Source: an uncultured Planctomycetaceae bacterium (lineage in GTDB: Bacteria > Planctomycetota > Planctomycetia > Pirellulales > UBA1268). Taken from it: a DNA stretch of 6,656 nt. The notes under the pieces were generated by a model that was not told where the DNA came from, ran no database searches, and was given only the letters and a program-made list of their open reading frames with translations. Each line of letters begins with the position of its first letter. Position 1 is the first letter of the stretch. Shown here one piece after another: positions 1 to 5,529 of the stretch. The position numbers and the translations under genes were made by a program. The DNA is taken from the NCBI GenBank assembly GCA_903949225.1, contig CAJAYZ010000059.1, positions 1 through 6,656 on the forward strand, in the 5' to 3' direction.

Positions 1-1431
1 CGCGTTCTCAGGGAGATAGAGATCGCCATCGAGGATCGGCGGCACCGGCGTCGGCAACGGAAAGACGATCTCCCGGCTCCCCGGCGCGTGCTGCCATCCC
101 GAGCCAGCCTCGACCGAGCGGCTCCCGTCGGCCGTCGTGACGGCGAGGATCGACGCCGCCGGGAAGGCGAGGCGGGCACTGGCAGGCGCTGTGGCAGTTG
201 CCGCCCGGAGGACGCTGCTCTCCCGCCAGACGACGTCGCTCGTCCAAGTGGGCTCGAGGAGATGGAGATCGGCAAGGAGAAACGACGCCGCGTCGACCCC
301 CTTCGGGATCGTCGCCAGTCGATCAAGAAGGACACCAGCCCAGAGGGCCGCGGCGCGCTTCTGGCCGATGGCAGAAAAATGCCGGCGCGAATTCACGTCG
401 CCGCGGGAATCCCCTTGGAGCGCGTCGGTGTCGGGGCCGGGGCCGAATCCCGGCATCGTCACGAGGCGATCGACCGCCGCGCGGATCCTCCCCTCCCCTT
501 CCGGATCGTTGTAGACCGTCGGATGGTGCGTCGACTTCGCACAGAGCCACGCCGGCTCAAATCCCCACGCCCGCACGGCCGCCCCGCGGATTCGCTCCAT
601 CGCCGCGACATAGTCGTCGGTCGAGGTGTGATTGATGACATCCGACTCCCCCTGCTGCCAGAGGACGGCGCGGAACCGGCCGAGGTCTTTTCCGGTGGCG
701 ACGAGGCGATCGTGGAGATCCGTCCCCGGCTGCCACTGGGAGGATGACGTGCCTCCCCAGGCGACATTGGCAAACCCGACTGGCACGCCGAGTCGCTTGG
801 CGAGCTCATCTCCCACCGCCGGCCAGATCGAGCCGCCGTCGCTTCCGTCGGGGGCCGGTTGTGGATCGTTGGCCACCCGCCAGCCGCCACTGGCCCATTC
901 GCGGGCCGTCACCCGTTGCTGCGGATCGGTGACCGCGAGCTTCTCGTCGTTCGTGTTCGTGGCATACGACTGCCCCGCGATCACAAACACCTCGCCGACG
1001 CCGACCGGCTCGACGCTCGCCGTCAGCGGCGGTGCCCCGTCGGCCCAATCGATCCTGACTTCGAGACGGAACCACCCGCGGGCCGGCACGAGGAGCCTGC
1101 CGGTGTGGAGGCCCGCCTTCGCCCCGGGGGCCAACTCGACCTGCGTCCACACCGGTTCCGCGACGGCCGGGGGCTCCTCGATCGGCACGACCCTCGCCAC
1201 CGCCGTGGCGCGGTCGATCGGCACCGGGGCGTCCACTTCGATCGCCACGTCGGCCTGCCCCGCGGCGAAGTTCCCCCCGGGCGCCTGACCGGGCTGATAG
1301 CCGACGCGCTGAATCACCTCATGCGGACGTGGGGCGAGGATGGTCAGGTCGGCGGCGGCAGCCGGCGATCCGAACAGCAGAACGCCGATCAGAGCTGACA
1401 ACACCAGATCGAGCAGACGGACCTTCGACAT
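1..1431 (-). CDS. Secreted sialate O-acetylesterase-like (SASA) hydrolase, 3' end missing
   Basis: The frame is open for 477 codons from an ATG at 1431 to the left edge with no stop, so the C-terminus lies outside the window. Residues 1-27 form a signal peptide (hydrophobic core LVLSALIGVLLFG, then PAAAA before D28), so the enzyme should be exported. Residues about 30-140 look like an all-beta domain, followed by VFVIAGQS (148-155), the SGNH/SASA block with the nucleophile Ser155. Next come NVAWGGTSS (222-230), LWQQGESD (257-264) and DVNSRRHFSAIGQ (345-357), where His351 is the likely catalytic His. These match the order of blocks in SASA carbohydrate esterases, which remove O-acetyl groups from sugars; the actual substrate cannot be told. 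Residues after about 380 look like the start of a further beta-rich domain. No good ribosome binding site precedes the ATG, only a G-run. It lies 129 bp downstream of the cyclase gene on the same strand. Confidence 0.88.
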   Translation of the reverse strand, partial: MSKVRLLDLVLSALIGVLLFGSPAAAADLTILAPRPHEVIQRVGYQPGQAPGGNFAAGQADVAIEVDAPVPIDRATAVARVVPIEEPPAVAEPVWTQVELAPGAKAGLHTGRLLVPARGWFRLEVRIDWADGAPPLTASVEPVGVGEVFVIAGQSYATNTNDEKLAVTDPQQRVTAREWASGGWRVANDPQPAPDGSDGGSIWPAVGDELAKRLGVPVGFANVAWGGTSSSQWQPGTDLHDRLVATGKDLGRFRAVLWQQGESDVINHTSTDDYVAAMERIRGAAVRAWGFEPAWLCAKSTHHPTVYNDPEGEGRIRAAVDRLVTMPGFGPGPDTDALQGDSRGDVNSRRHFSAIGQKRAAALWAGVLLDRLATIPKGVDAASFLLADLHLLEPTWTSDVVWRESSVLRAATATAPASARLAFPAASILAVTTADGSRSVEAGSGWQHAPGSREIVFPLPTPVPPILDGDLYLPENA

Positions 1432-1560
1432 GATTGCCCCCAAAGCATGACAGCACACACGTCCGGAGCTTCCGGCACGCCATGACGGGGGTAGTCTACT
1501 CAGCTCGCAGCCAGGGCGGGCATCTCGGCAGCGGCCGGGAAGAATCTTCGAGCGTGGGGA
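1432..1560. other. Intergenic gap between cyclase stop and esterase start
   Basis: This 129-bp gap should hold the esterase leader and possibly its promoter. It contains two small inverted repeats: CCGGA/TCCGG around a 3-nt loop at 1463-1475, and the near-palindrome GAAGAATCTTC at 1539-1549, which lies 11 bp downstream of the cyclase stop codon in the direction of transcription. Neither is followed by a clear T-run, so I do not call a terminator. No convincing -35/-10 pair was found. Confidence 0.4.
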
Positions 1561-2493
1561 TCAGTCGCCCGACGGCGGCTCGTATTCGAAATCCTTCCAC
1601 TTCATCGCGCGGCGGAAGGGCTCGATGCGGAGGACGACCTCACCGTTCTGGAAAAGGCGGACGGTGCCGTTGGTCTCACTGACGGCGACGGCAACGCTCC
1701 GCGTCTTGCGGGTGATTGCGGCGGCGGCCCAGTGGCGGGCCCCGAGCCCCTTGGCCACGGAGACGTTTTCGGCGGAGGCGTCGATGTAGCGGGCGGCAGC
1801 CTCGACGGTGCCGTCGGGCCCGACGACGAAAGCGCCGTCGAGTTGGGCGATCTCCTTGATGCCCTCGCGGACGCGCGGGTCGGAGAGGTTGCGCTCGGCG
1901 CGGGAGTAGCCGCGGACCGGATCGAAGCCGGTCGCGTGGCTCGATGCCATCACCTTCCGCGTGTCACCGACGACGAACAGCGTCCCCACCGGCTTTCCCT
2001 CGCGCCCCTCGCGGCCGATCTCGACGGCGAGGTCGACCACCTGCTTGAGCGTCTCCAGCGGCACCTTCGTCTCGAGGTTGCGGAGGTCGCGGCTGGTGAG
2101 TTGGCCGAGATGCTCCTCGAGCCGCAGGACGCTCACCGAGTCGATCGTGCCCGCCTCGAAGCCGGAGTAGATCGCCACGACCTGGGCTTCCGGGGCAATG
2201 AGCTCTGCCGCGACGCATTCGAGGAGAGCTTGGGCGAGCCGCTCGTGGACCGGCAGCCCGGCAACGTCGAGGAGGACGCGGCGCAGCCCCCAGTCTTCGC
2301 AGCCGGCGAGGTGGTTCTTTTCGTCGGCCGCGACGAGGAACGGTTGGCTCGAGCCGACGAGCGAGCGGACGTGGTCCCAGTCGAGCCGCTGGTCGACCAG
2401 GAGGAGCATGGCGTCAGCCGTCGAAGTGCCGAACAGGCGCACCGCCGCCTCGAGCAGATGTTCGAGCTGCGGTGGGAAGTCAGCCGGGCTCAC
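1561..2493 (-). CDS. Diadenylate cyclase (DAC/DisA_N domain) with PK_C-like N-terminal domain
   Basis: A 310-residue cytoplasmic protein predicted to condense two ATP into cyclic di-AMP, a second messenger tied elsewhere to potassium/osmotic control and cell-wall or DNA status. The DAC domain covers about residues 130-292: KPVGTLFVVGD (167-177), the catalytic AQLDGAFVVGPDG (216-228, DGA at 219-221), KGLGARHWAAAAIT (248-261) and VSETNG (271-276), matching the VSEETG-type block of CdaA. Residues about 10-125 have no transmembrane segment and resemble the pyruvate-kinase C-terminal alpha/beta domain, including WGLRRVLLDVAG (68-79) and AQVVAIYSGFEAGT (103-116). That architecture is known as CdaZ/DacZ in archaea, so this is neither CdaA (membrane) nor DisA (no C-terminal DNA-binding domain). 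The usual RHR nucleotide-site motif reads RHW (253-255). The start is GTG, supported by AAGGAA seven bases upstream. Confidence is high for the DAC domain, moderate for the N-terminal fold. Confidence 0.92.
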   Translation of the reverse strand: MSPADFPPQLEHLLEAAVRLFGTSTADAMLLLVDQRLDWDHVRSLVGSSQPFLVAADEKNHLAGCEDWGLRRVLLDVAGLPVHERLAQALLECVAAELIAPEAQVVAIYSGFEAGTIDSVSVLRLEEHLGQLTSRDLRNLETKVPLETLKQVVDLAVEIGREGREGKPVGTLFVVGDTRKVMASSHATGFDPVRGYSRAERNLSDPRVREGIKEIAQLDGAFVVGPDGTVEAAARYIDASAENVSVAKGLGARHWAAAAITRKTRSVAVAVSETNGTVRLFQNGEVVLRIEPFRRAMKWKDFEYEPPSGD

Positions 2494-2500
2494 GGGGCCG

Positions 2501-2506
2501 TTCCTT
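2501..2506 (-). promoter_or_regulatory. Shine-Dalgarno site of the diadenylate cyclase gene
   Basis: AAGGAA on the minus strand, 7 nt before the GTG start at 2493. It is the only convincing ribosome binding site among the five genes and it decides the GTG start, since no in-frame ATG lies nearby upstream. Confidence 0.6.
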
Positions 2507-2515
2507 GTCGCCGGG

Positions 2516-2530
2516 CACTCGTCCCGAGTG
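2516..2530. repeat. Small perfect hairpin, CACTCG-TCC-CGAGTG
   Basis: A 6-bp perfect inverted repeat with a 3-nt loop, 22 bp upstream of the cyclase start codon and just upstream of its Shine-Dalgarno site. In the cyclase mRNA leader it could form a hairpin close to the ribosome binding site; a regulatory role is only inferred. Confidence 0.4.
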
Positions 2531-2551
2531 GCGAAGGGGCCCCTGAGGAGC

Positions 2552-2596
2552 CCCGATCGTCACCGAGCGGAGGCGGTGCGGCACGCCTCGATCGGG
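2552..2596. repeat. Nested inverted repeat between the toroid-like gene and the cyclase gene
   Basis: The outer arms CCCGATCG (2552-2559) and CGATCGGG (2589-2596) are perfectly complementary over 8 bp. Inside them lies a second 6-bp pair, GAGGCG (2570-2575) with CGCCTC (2584-2589), overlapping the outer arm by one base. The element starts 67 bp past the stop codon of the upstream gene and ends 58 bp before the cyclase start. It lacks a T-run on either strand, so it is not a canonical intrinsic terminator. It could be a mRNA 3'-end structure, a leader element or an operator. Confidence 0.45.
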
Positions 2597-2662
2597 CCTG
2601 TGCCACGCCACAGCCTACGGAGCGGACGGTTACGGATCAAGAAACTTAGGAGAGCCGATGTT

Positions 2663-4264
2663 TCAGCGGAGGAGGGAGTCCGGCACTTCGGAGCGATCCG
2701 CCTCGACCCTGGCTGCAGTCCTTGCCGCGTCCGGGGCCGCCTTCATCGAGCCGCTGTAGGCCGCAATCCCGCCAGGGAGCACGTTTCCCCAGACCCGTTC
2801 CTGATAAATCGTCAGGGCGTGGAGGGCGTGGCCGAGGGGGCCGAGCTTCCATTCCCGCGACGGCTCGCGGAGAAGTGCCGCCGAGAGAAACTCGACCGCC
2901 GACACGACCCGCGACTGATAGAGCTGATCCTGCTCGAGCGACCCGACGAGCCATTCGAGGATGTGGCCGGTGGTCTGCACCTTGCGGTCGACGTCGTCCT
3001 CTCGGTCGGCCGGATACTTGAACCACTCCGTACTGAAGCTGCCGTCCGGGTTTTGGAGCTTCGTGAGGGCGAACCGCTGGTAGTCGCGGACAAAGTGGTC
3101 GGCGCGGGCGTAGTGGCCGTCGAGCGTGCCGGTGGCCCGCAGCCGCCGCTGGCAGGCATAGGAGAGCCCGAAGAGCCGGTGCGTGCCACCGCACGGGGCA
3201 CCCCGGATCGGCTGTTCGATCTCCTCCGACACGAGCCGTTCGAGCGTCCAGATCTGGCCGTCGCGGGCCGTCCATTCGGCGTCGGTAGGGAGATAGTGCG
3301 CCAGACCGATGAGCGCGAAGGTCAGTTCGGTGCCGGAGAGGCAAGCGAGTTTCTCCTCCTCGACGAGGTCGGCGACGGTGAACCCCGTCCCTTCGACCTG
3401 AATCGGTGAATTGAGCGCCACCCGGCACTGCGCGAGGATCGCGAGGTACTGGGCCTGGTGCCCCTGGACGCCGACGCCACGCATCGCCACGAGGCGCTCA
3501 TCCTCGGTGGCGAGCATCACCTGGCCCTTGCACCGCCCTCCGGAGTTCATCCAACCGATCGAATTGATCGGATCGCCCGACGGCCCGCCGACGCGCACCT
3601 TCGTGGGAATGCCGAAGGCGATGAAGCCGTGCATCACTTCCCAGGGGGTGTGCTGCGCCGTGTTGAGGGGACGTCGTTGGTAGGCGGCGAGCGTCTGCGC
3701 GACCCGGCTCTTGAGGCGATTGAATCGCTGATTGGCCGGGGGCCGCGGGGCATTCCCTTCCGCGATTCCGCCCCGCGACGTGGCTTCGAGAACGGTCGGC
3801 ATCGGCTCGGCGATCGGCGTGTTGTCGGGGCCCGGTTCCTCGCGACCGGGGACGATCTTGCGGGCCGTGTCCTGGGCAAGATGCTTGACGTCAGTCCAGG
3901 AGGGAATGCTCGTCGGCGCCATTGCCAGACGCGCTGGCGCCGGGGGCAAGGTCAACTTCCGCGACGACTTCTCCAGCCGCTCGATCTCGTCGGGGCGCGG
4001 AGGCGTCGGCGCCGCGATGAACTCCTGCGGTTCGTTCGTCTTCGGTTTGCTGCCGAAGGCATCGAGGATCCGCTTCCGCATCGCGGAGGCTTTGCCGGTC
4101 GGCGCGGCGACGGTTGCCGAATCGTTTGACGGCAGGATGATGCCGCCGGCCACGATTGCCGCGCAGCAGCCGGCGAGAATCGCAGGAACACGGAGTCGCC
4201 GGTCGGCCCGTGGGGACGGGCGCAGGGCGGCGGGCTCGGCTGAGGCGGGATGACGCGCGGTCAT
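2663..4264 (-). CDS. Membrane-anchored protein of unknown function, alpha/alpha-toroid-like
   Basis: A 533-residue protein I cannot assign to a characterised family. Residues 16-25 are Arg-rich, followed by one hydrophobic segment (about 26-44, VPAILAGCCAAIVAGGIIL), so it is probably an N-terminally anchored protein with the bulk outside the cytoplasm. Residues 45-175 are Pro/Ala/Glu-rich and look like a disordered linker. The conserved-looking core (about 176-505) carries HTPWEVMHGFIAFG (205-218), GHQAQYLAIL (268-277), PCGGTHRLFGLSYA (357-370), LQNPDGSFSTEWF (403-415), TTGHILEWLVGSL (431-443) and LGHALHALTIYQE (477-489). The QNPDGSF and TTGHILEWL strings recall repeats of the prenyltransferase/squalene-cyclase alpha/alpha toroid; that is a fold guess, not an enzyme call. 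I chose the ATG at 4264; a GTG at 4276 would add four residues. Neither has a Shine-Dalgarno site. The high-GC codon use matches the neighbours. Confidence 0.8.
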   Translation of the reverse strand: MTARHPASAEPAALRPSPRADRRLRVPAILAGCCAAIVAGGIILPSNDSATVAAPTGKASAMRKRILDAFGSKPKTNEPQEFIAAPTPPRPDEIERLEKSSRKLTLPPAPARLAMAPTSIPSWTDVKHLAQDTARKIVPGREEPGPDNTPIAEPMPTVLEATSRGGIAEGNAPRPPANQRFNRLKSRVAQTLAAYQRRPLNTAQHTPWEVMHGFIAFGIPTKVRVGGPSGDPINSIGWMNSGGRCKGQVMLATEDERLVAMRGVGVQGHQAQYLAILAQCRVALNSPIQVEGTGFTVADLVEEEKLACLSGTELTFALIGLAHYLPTDAEWTARDGQIWTLERLVSEEIEQPIRGAPCGGTHRLFGLSYACQRRLRATGTLDGHYARADHFVRDYQRFALTKLQNPDGSFSTEWFKYPADREDDVDRKVQTTGHILEWLVGSLEQDQLYQSRVVSAVEFLSAALLREPSREWKLGPLGHALHALTIYQERVWGNVLPGGIAAYSGSMKAAPDAARTAARVEADRSEVPDSLLR

Positions 4265-4302
4265 GTGGGGGGACACAAGACGGTTGAGGGGCTGTGGTTG
4301 CG

Positions 4303-4346
4303 AACGATCGCCATGAGCTATCGGCCGAATTGGCGGCGCGATCGTT
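4303..4346. repeat. 9-bp perfect inverted repeat upstream of the toroid-like gene
   Basis: AACGATCGC (4303-4311) and GCGATCGTT (4338-4346) are exact reverse complements separated by 26 bp. The proximal arm lies 38 bp before the ATG at 4264 (26 bp before the alternative GTG), which is where an operator or a leader hairpin would sit. The 26-bp spacer suits two half-sites on about the same face of the helix (centre to centre 35 bp), or an RNA stem with a large loop. The function is inferred from position only. Confidence 0.45.
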
Positions 4347-4395
4347 GACCCCGTCTTCCGCAGCGGGAGGGTTCAGGCAGCTTGCCCCCCAGGAA

Positions 4396-4412
4396 TCAAA
4401 CGCACGGTTTGA
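4396..4412. repeat. Hairpin TCAAAC-GCACG-GTTTGA
   Basis: A perfect 6-bp inverted repeat with a 5-nt loop. It is unusually AT-balanced for this region, and its minus-strand arm, GTTTGATTCC, superficially resembles a tRNA T-loop, although no tRNA can be folded around it. It is paired with a second hairpin of identical geometry at 4433-4449. Confidence 0.4.
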
Positions 4413-4432
4413 CTGTCCGGCACACGAGGATC

Positions 4433-4449
4433 GATCGGTGCAGCCGATC
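4433..4449. repeat. Hairpin GATCGG-TGCAG-CCGATC
   Basis: A perfect 6-bp inverted repeat with a 5-nt loop, 20 bp from the hairpin at 4396-4412 and with the same stem and loop lengths but a different sequence. On the minus-strand transcript it comes first, 127 bp after the lipoprotein stop codon. Confidence 0.4.
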
Positions 4450-4576
4450 AGGGGAGCCGGAGAAGCGAACGGCGAGCGTGCCGGTCAGCGAAGAGAGGAG
4501 GCCGGGCCATGAGGCCGCGCGGCACGAGGGCACGGAAGCACCCGCAGAGTCGACGGAGCTTCCGCCGAGACCCTGA

Positions 4577-5305
4577 TCAGAACAGCTTGCGGAACTGCTC
4601 TGCGATCGACCAGTCGTTGCGATCGGCGGCCGGGTCGGCGGCCCAGGCCCGCCAAGCATTGACGTCGTTGCCAAGGTCGCGGCCGCTGACCTGCTTGAGG
4701 GCCGCCACGGCCCGGTACTGCACCGCCGGATCAGGATCCTCGAGGGCCCTTGCGAGGACCGGGATGGCGTCCTTGTCCTCGAGCTTGCCGAGCATCCGCA
4801 GCGCGCGGAGCCGGACATCGAGCTCGGAGTCGGTCTGGAATCGTTGTGAGAGGAGTTGAACGGCCTCGGCGCCTCCCCGCTTCCCCCACACCTCGCAGGC
4901 AGTCGTCCGCACGCTTTCGTCGGGATCCTGGAGAGCGCCTTTGCAGATCGCCACGGCCGCCGGCGTGTCGAACTCGGCCGCCGTCTGCAGGATCTCGCAG
5001 CGGACGCGTGGATCGTGCTCCTCGAGAACCTGCCGCATGAGGTCGCGGGTGAAGGTCACCTGATCGCCGCCGCTGCCTCCCTTGGCCTTCTTGGACTGCT
5101 CATCGAGTGTCTCGATCCGCTGCCTTGCGGTCGGGCCATACTTTTCTGCAAGCCGGGCTTCCTTCTCCCGGTTGCGCCACGGGCGCCAGCCAGCGCAGCC
5201 CGGCGCGGCGAGCAGGGCCACAAGAACGCAGGCCAGCACCGTCGCGGCCCCGATCGAGCGCCGGGACCGGGGGGATGATGGCAGGCTGGGGGTGGTCGCG
5301 GCCAT
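4577..5305 (-). CDS. HEAT-repeat lipoprotein
   Basis: A 242-residue protein starting at the ATG at 5305; the frame stays open upstream to a TTG at 5356, but the signal sequence fits the ATG start better. Residues 13-16 (RSRR) and the hydrophobic stretch 18-34 end in LLAAPGC (31-37), so Cys37 is the probable lipidated residue; the Pro at -2 makes the lipobox imperfect. A charged stretch (40-80, with REKEARLAEKYG at 46-57) leads into about four HEAT-type alpha-helical repeats (about 85-208). The clearest are the units around ALQDPDESVRTTACEVWGK (124-142) and ALEDPDPAVQYRAVAALKQV (187-206). The tail has GNDVNAWRAWAADP (212-225), a Trp-containing cap of the kind often seen after HEAT repeats in planctomycete proteins. 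HEAT repeats bind other proteins; the partner is unknown. It is likely anchored in a membrane facing the periplasm-like space. It is divergent from the DUF1570 gene and 312 bp upstream of the toroid-like gene. Confidence 0.88.
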   Translation of the reverse strand: MAATTPSLPSSPRSRRSIGAATVLACVLVALLAAPGCAGWRPWRNREKEARLAEKYGPTARQRIETLDEQSKKAKGGSGGDQVTFTRDLMRQVLEEHDPRVRCEILQTAAEFDTPAAVAICKGALQDPDESVRTTACEVWGKRGGAEAVQLLSQRFQTDSELDVRLRALRMLGKLEDKDAIPVLARALEDPDPAVQYRAVAALKQVSGRDLGNDVNAWRAWAADPAADRNDWSIAEQFRKLF

Positions 5306-5529
5306 GGGATCGGAGTGGGTTGGAAGGGCCGGGCTCGGGCTCGCCAGGGACGGCAATCGGGGCGGGACGGTAGCGGCCAGACGGGGGCGCCGCCAAGGCC
5401 ACTTCGCGCCCTTCGGCGGGGCGTGTGGTCGCGCCGACGGGGAGGCGTGCGGTTGGCCTTCCCCCTGGGCCTGTGAACTGGTCGCATGAAGGGCATGGGG
5501 ATCCCCCCGTCGCCACGATCGGAATTGCC
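5306..5529. promoter_or_regulatory. Divergent promoter region between the lipoprotein and DUF1570 genes
   Basis: These 224 bp separate two outward-facing start codons, so both promoters are expected here. Visible structure includes the perfect 10-bp palindrome GGGGATCCCC at 5497-5506, 23 bp before the ATG at 5530, and a small hairpin CGCC-CTTC-GGCG at 5407-5418. I could not identify reliable -35/-10 hexamers for either direction. Confidence 0.45.
5497..5506. repeat. Perfect palindrome GGGGATCCCC upstream of the DUF1570 gene
   Basis: A 10-bp perfect dyad located 23 bp upstream of the ATG at 5530, where an operator or a site close to the transcription start would be expected. Such a short GC-rich dyad can also arise by chance. 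Confidence 0.3.

Larger units (their letters stand above)
4265..4576. other. 312-bp intergenic region with three inverted repeats, no convincing gene
   Basis: This lies between the HEAT lipoprotein stop and the start of the toroid-like gene, both leftward. Short open frames exist (for example 4294-4512 on the plus strand) but lack a ribosome binding site and any recognisable protein sequence. The region holds three perfect inverted repeats, described separately at 4303-4346, 4396-4412 and 4433-4449. It probably carries the 3' end of the lipoprotein transcript and the leader or promoter of the downstream gene. I found no convincing -35/-10 pair and no T-run terminator. Confidence 0.5.

Noticed and set aside
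88..747. 219-residue plus-strand open frame, and overlapping ones up to 1398
   Set aside because: All are opposite the esterase gene, whose catalytic blocks are plainly readable on the minus strand.
2552..2596. Intrinsic terminator after the toroid-like gene
   Set aside because: The stem is plausible but no T-run follows on the minus strand, so it was kept only as an inverted repeat.
1732..2649. 305-residue plus-strand open frame opposite the diadenylate cyclase
   Set aside because: It is an antisense shadow in high-GC DNA: biased composition, no recognisable motifs, and it lies over a clearly real DAC gene and its upstream gap.
2198..3409. 403-residue plus-strand open frame spanning two minus-strand genes
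   Set aside because: Low-complexity Arg/Ser/Ala/Pro composition, crosses a gene boundary on the other strand, no motifs.
2646..3428. 260-residue minus-strand open frame inside the toroid-like gene
   Set aside because: A different frame of the same strand as a longer gene with a signal anchor and conserved-looking motifs; the product is Arg/Gly/Pro-rich noise.
4390..4460. Possible tRNA fragment (GTTTGATTCC on the minus strand looks like a T-loop)
   Set aside because: The flanking bases do not form a 5-bp T-stem, and no acceptor, D or anticodon arms can be placed.
4294..4512. 72-residue plus-strand small gene
   Set aside because: No ribosome binding site, no recognisable sequence, and it runs across three inverted repeats that suggest regulatory sequence.
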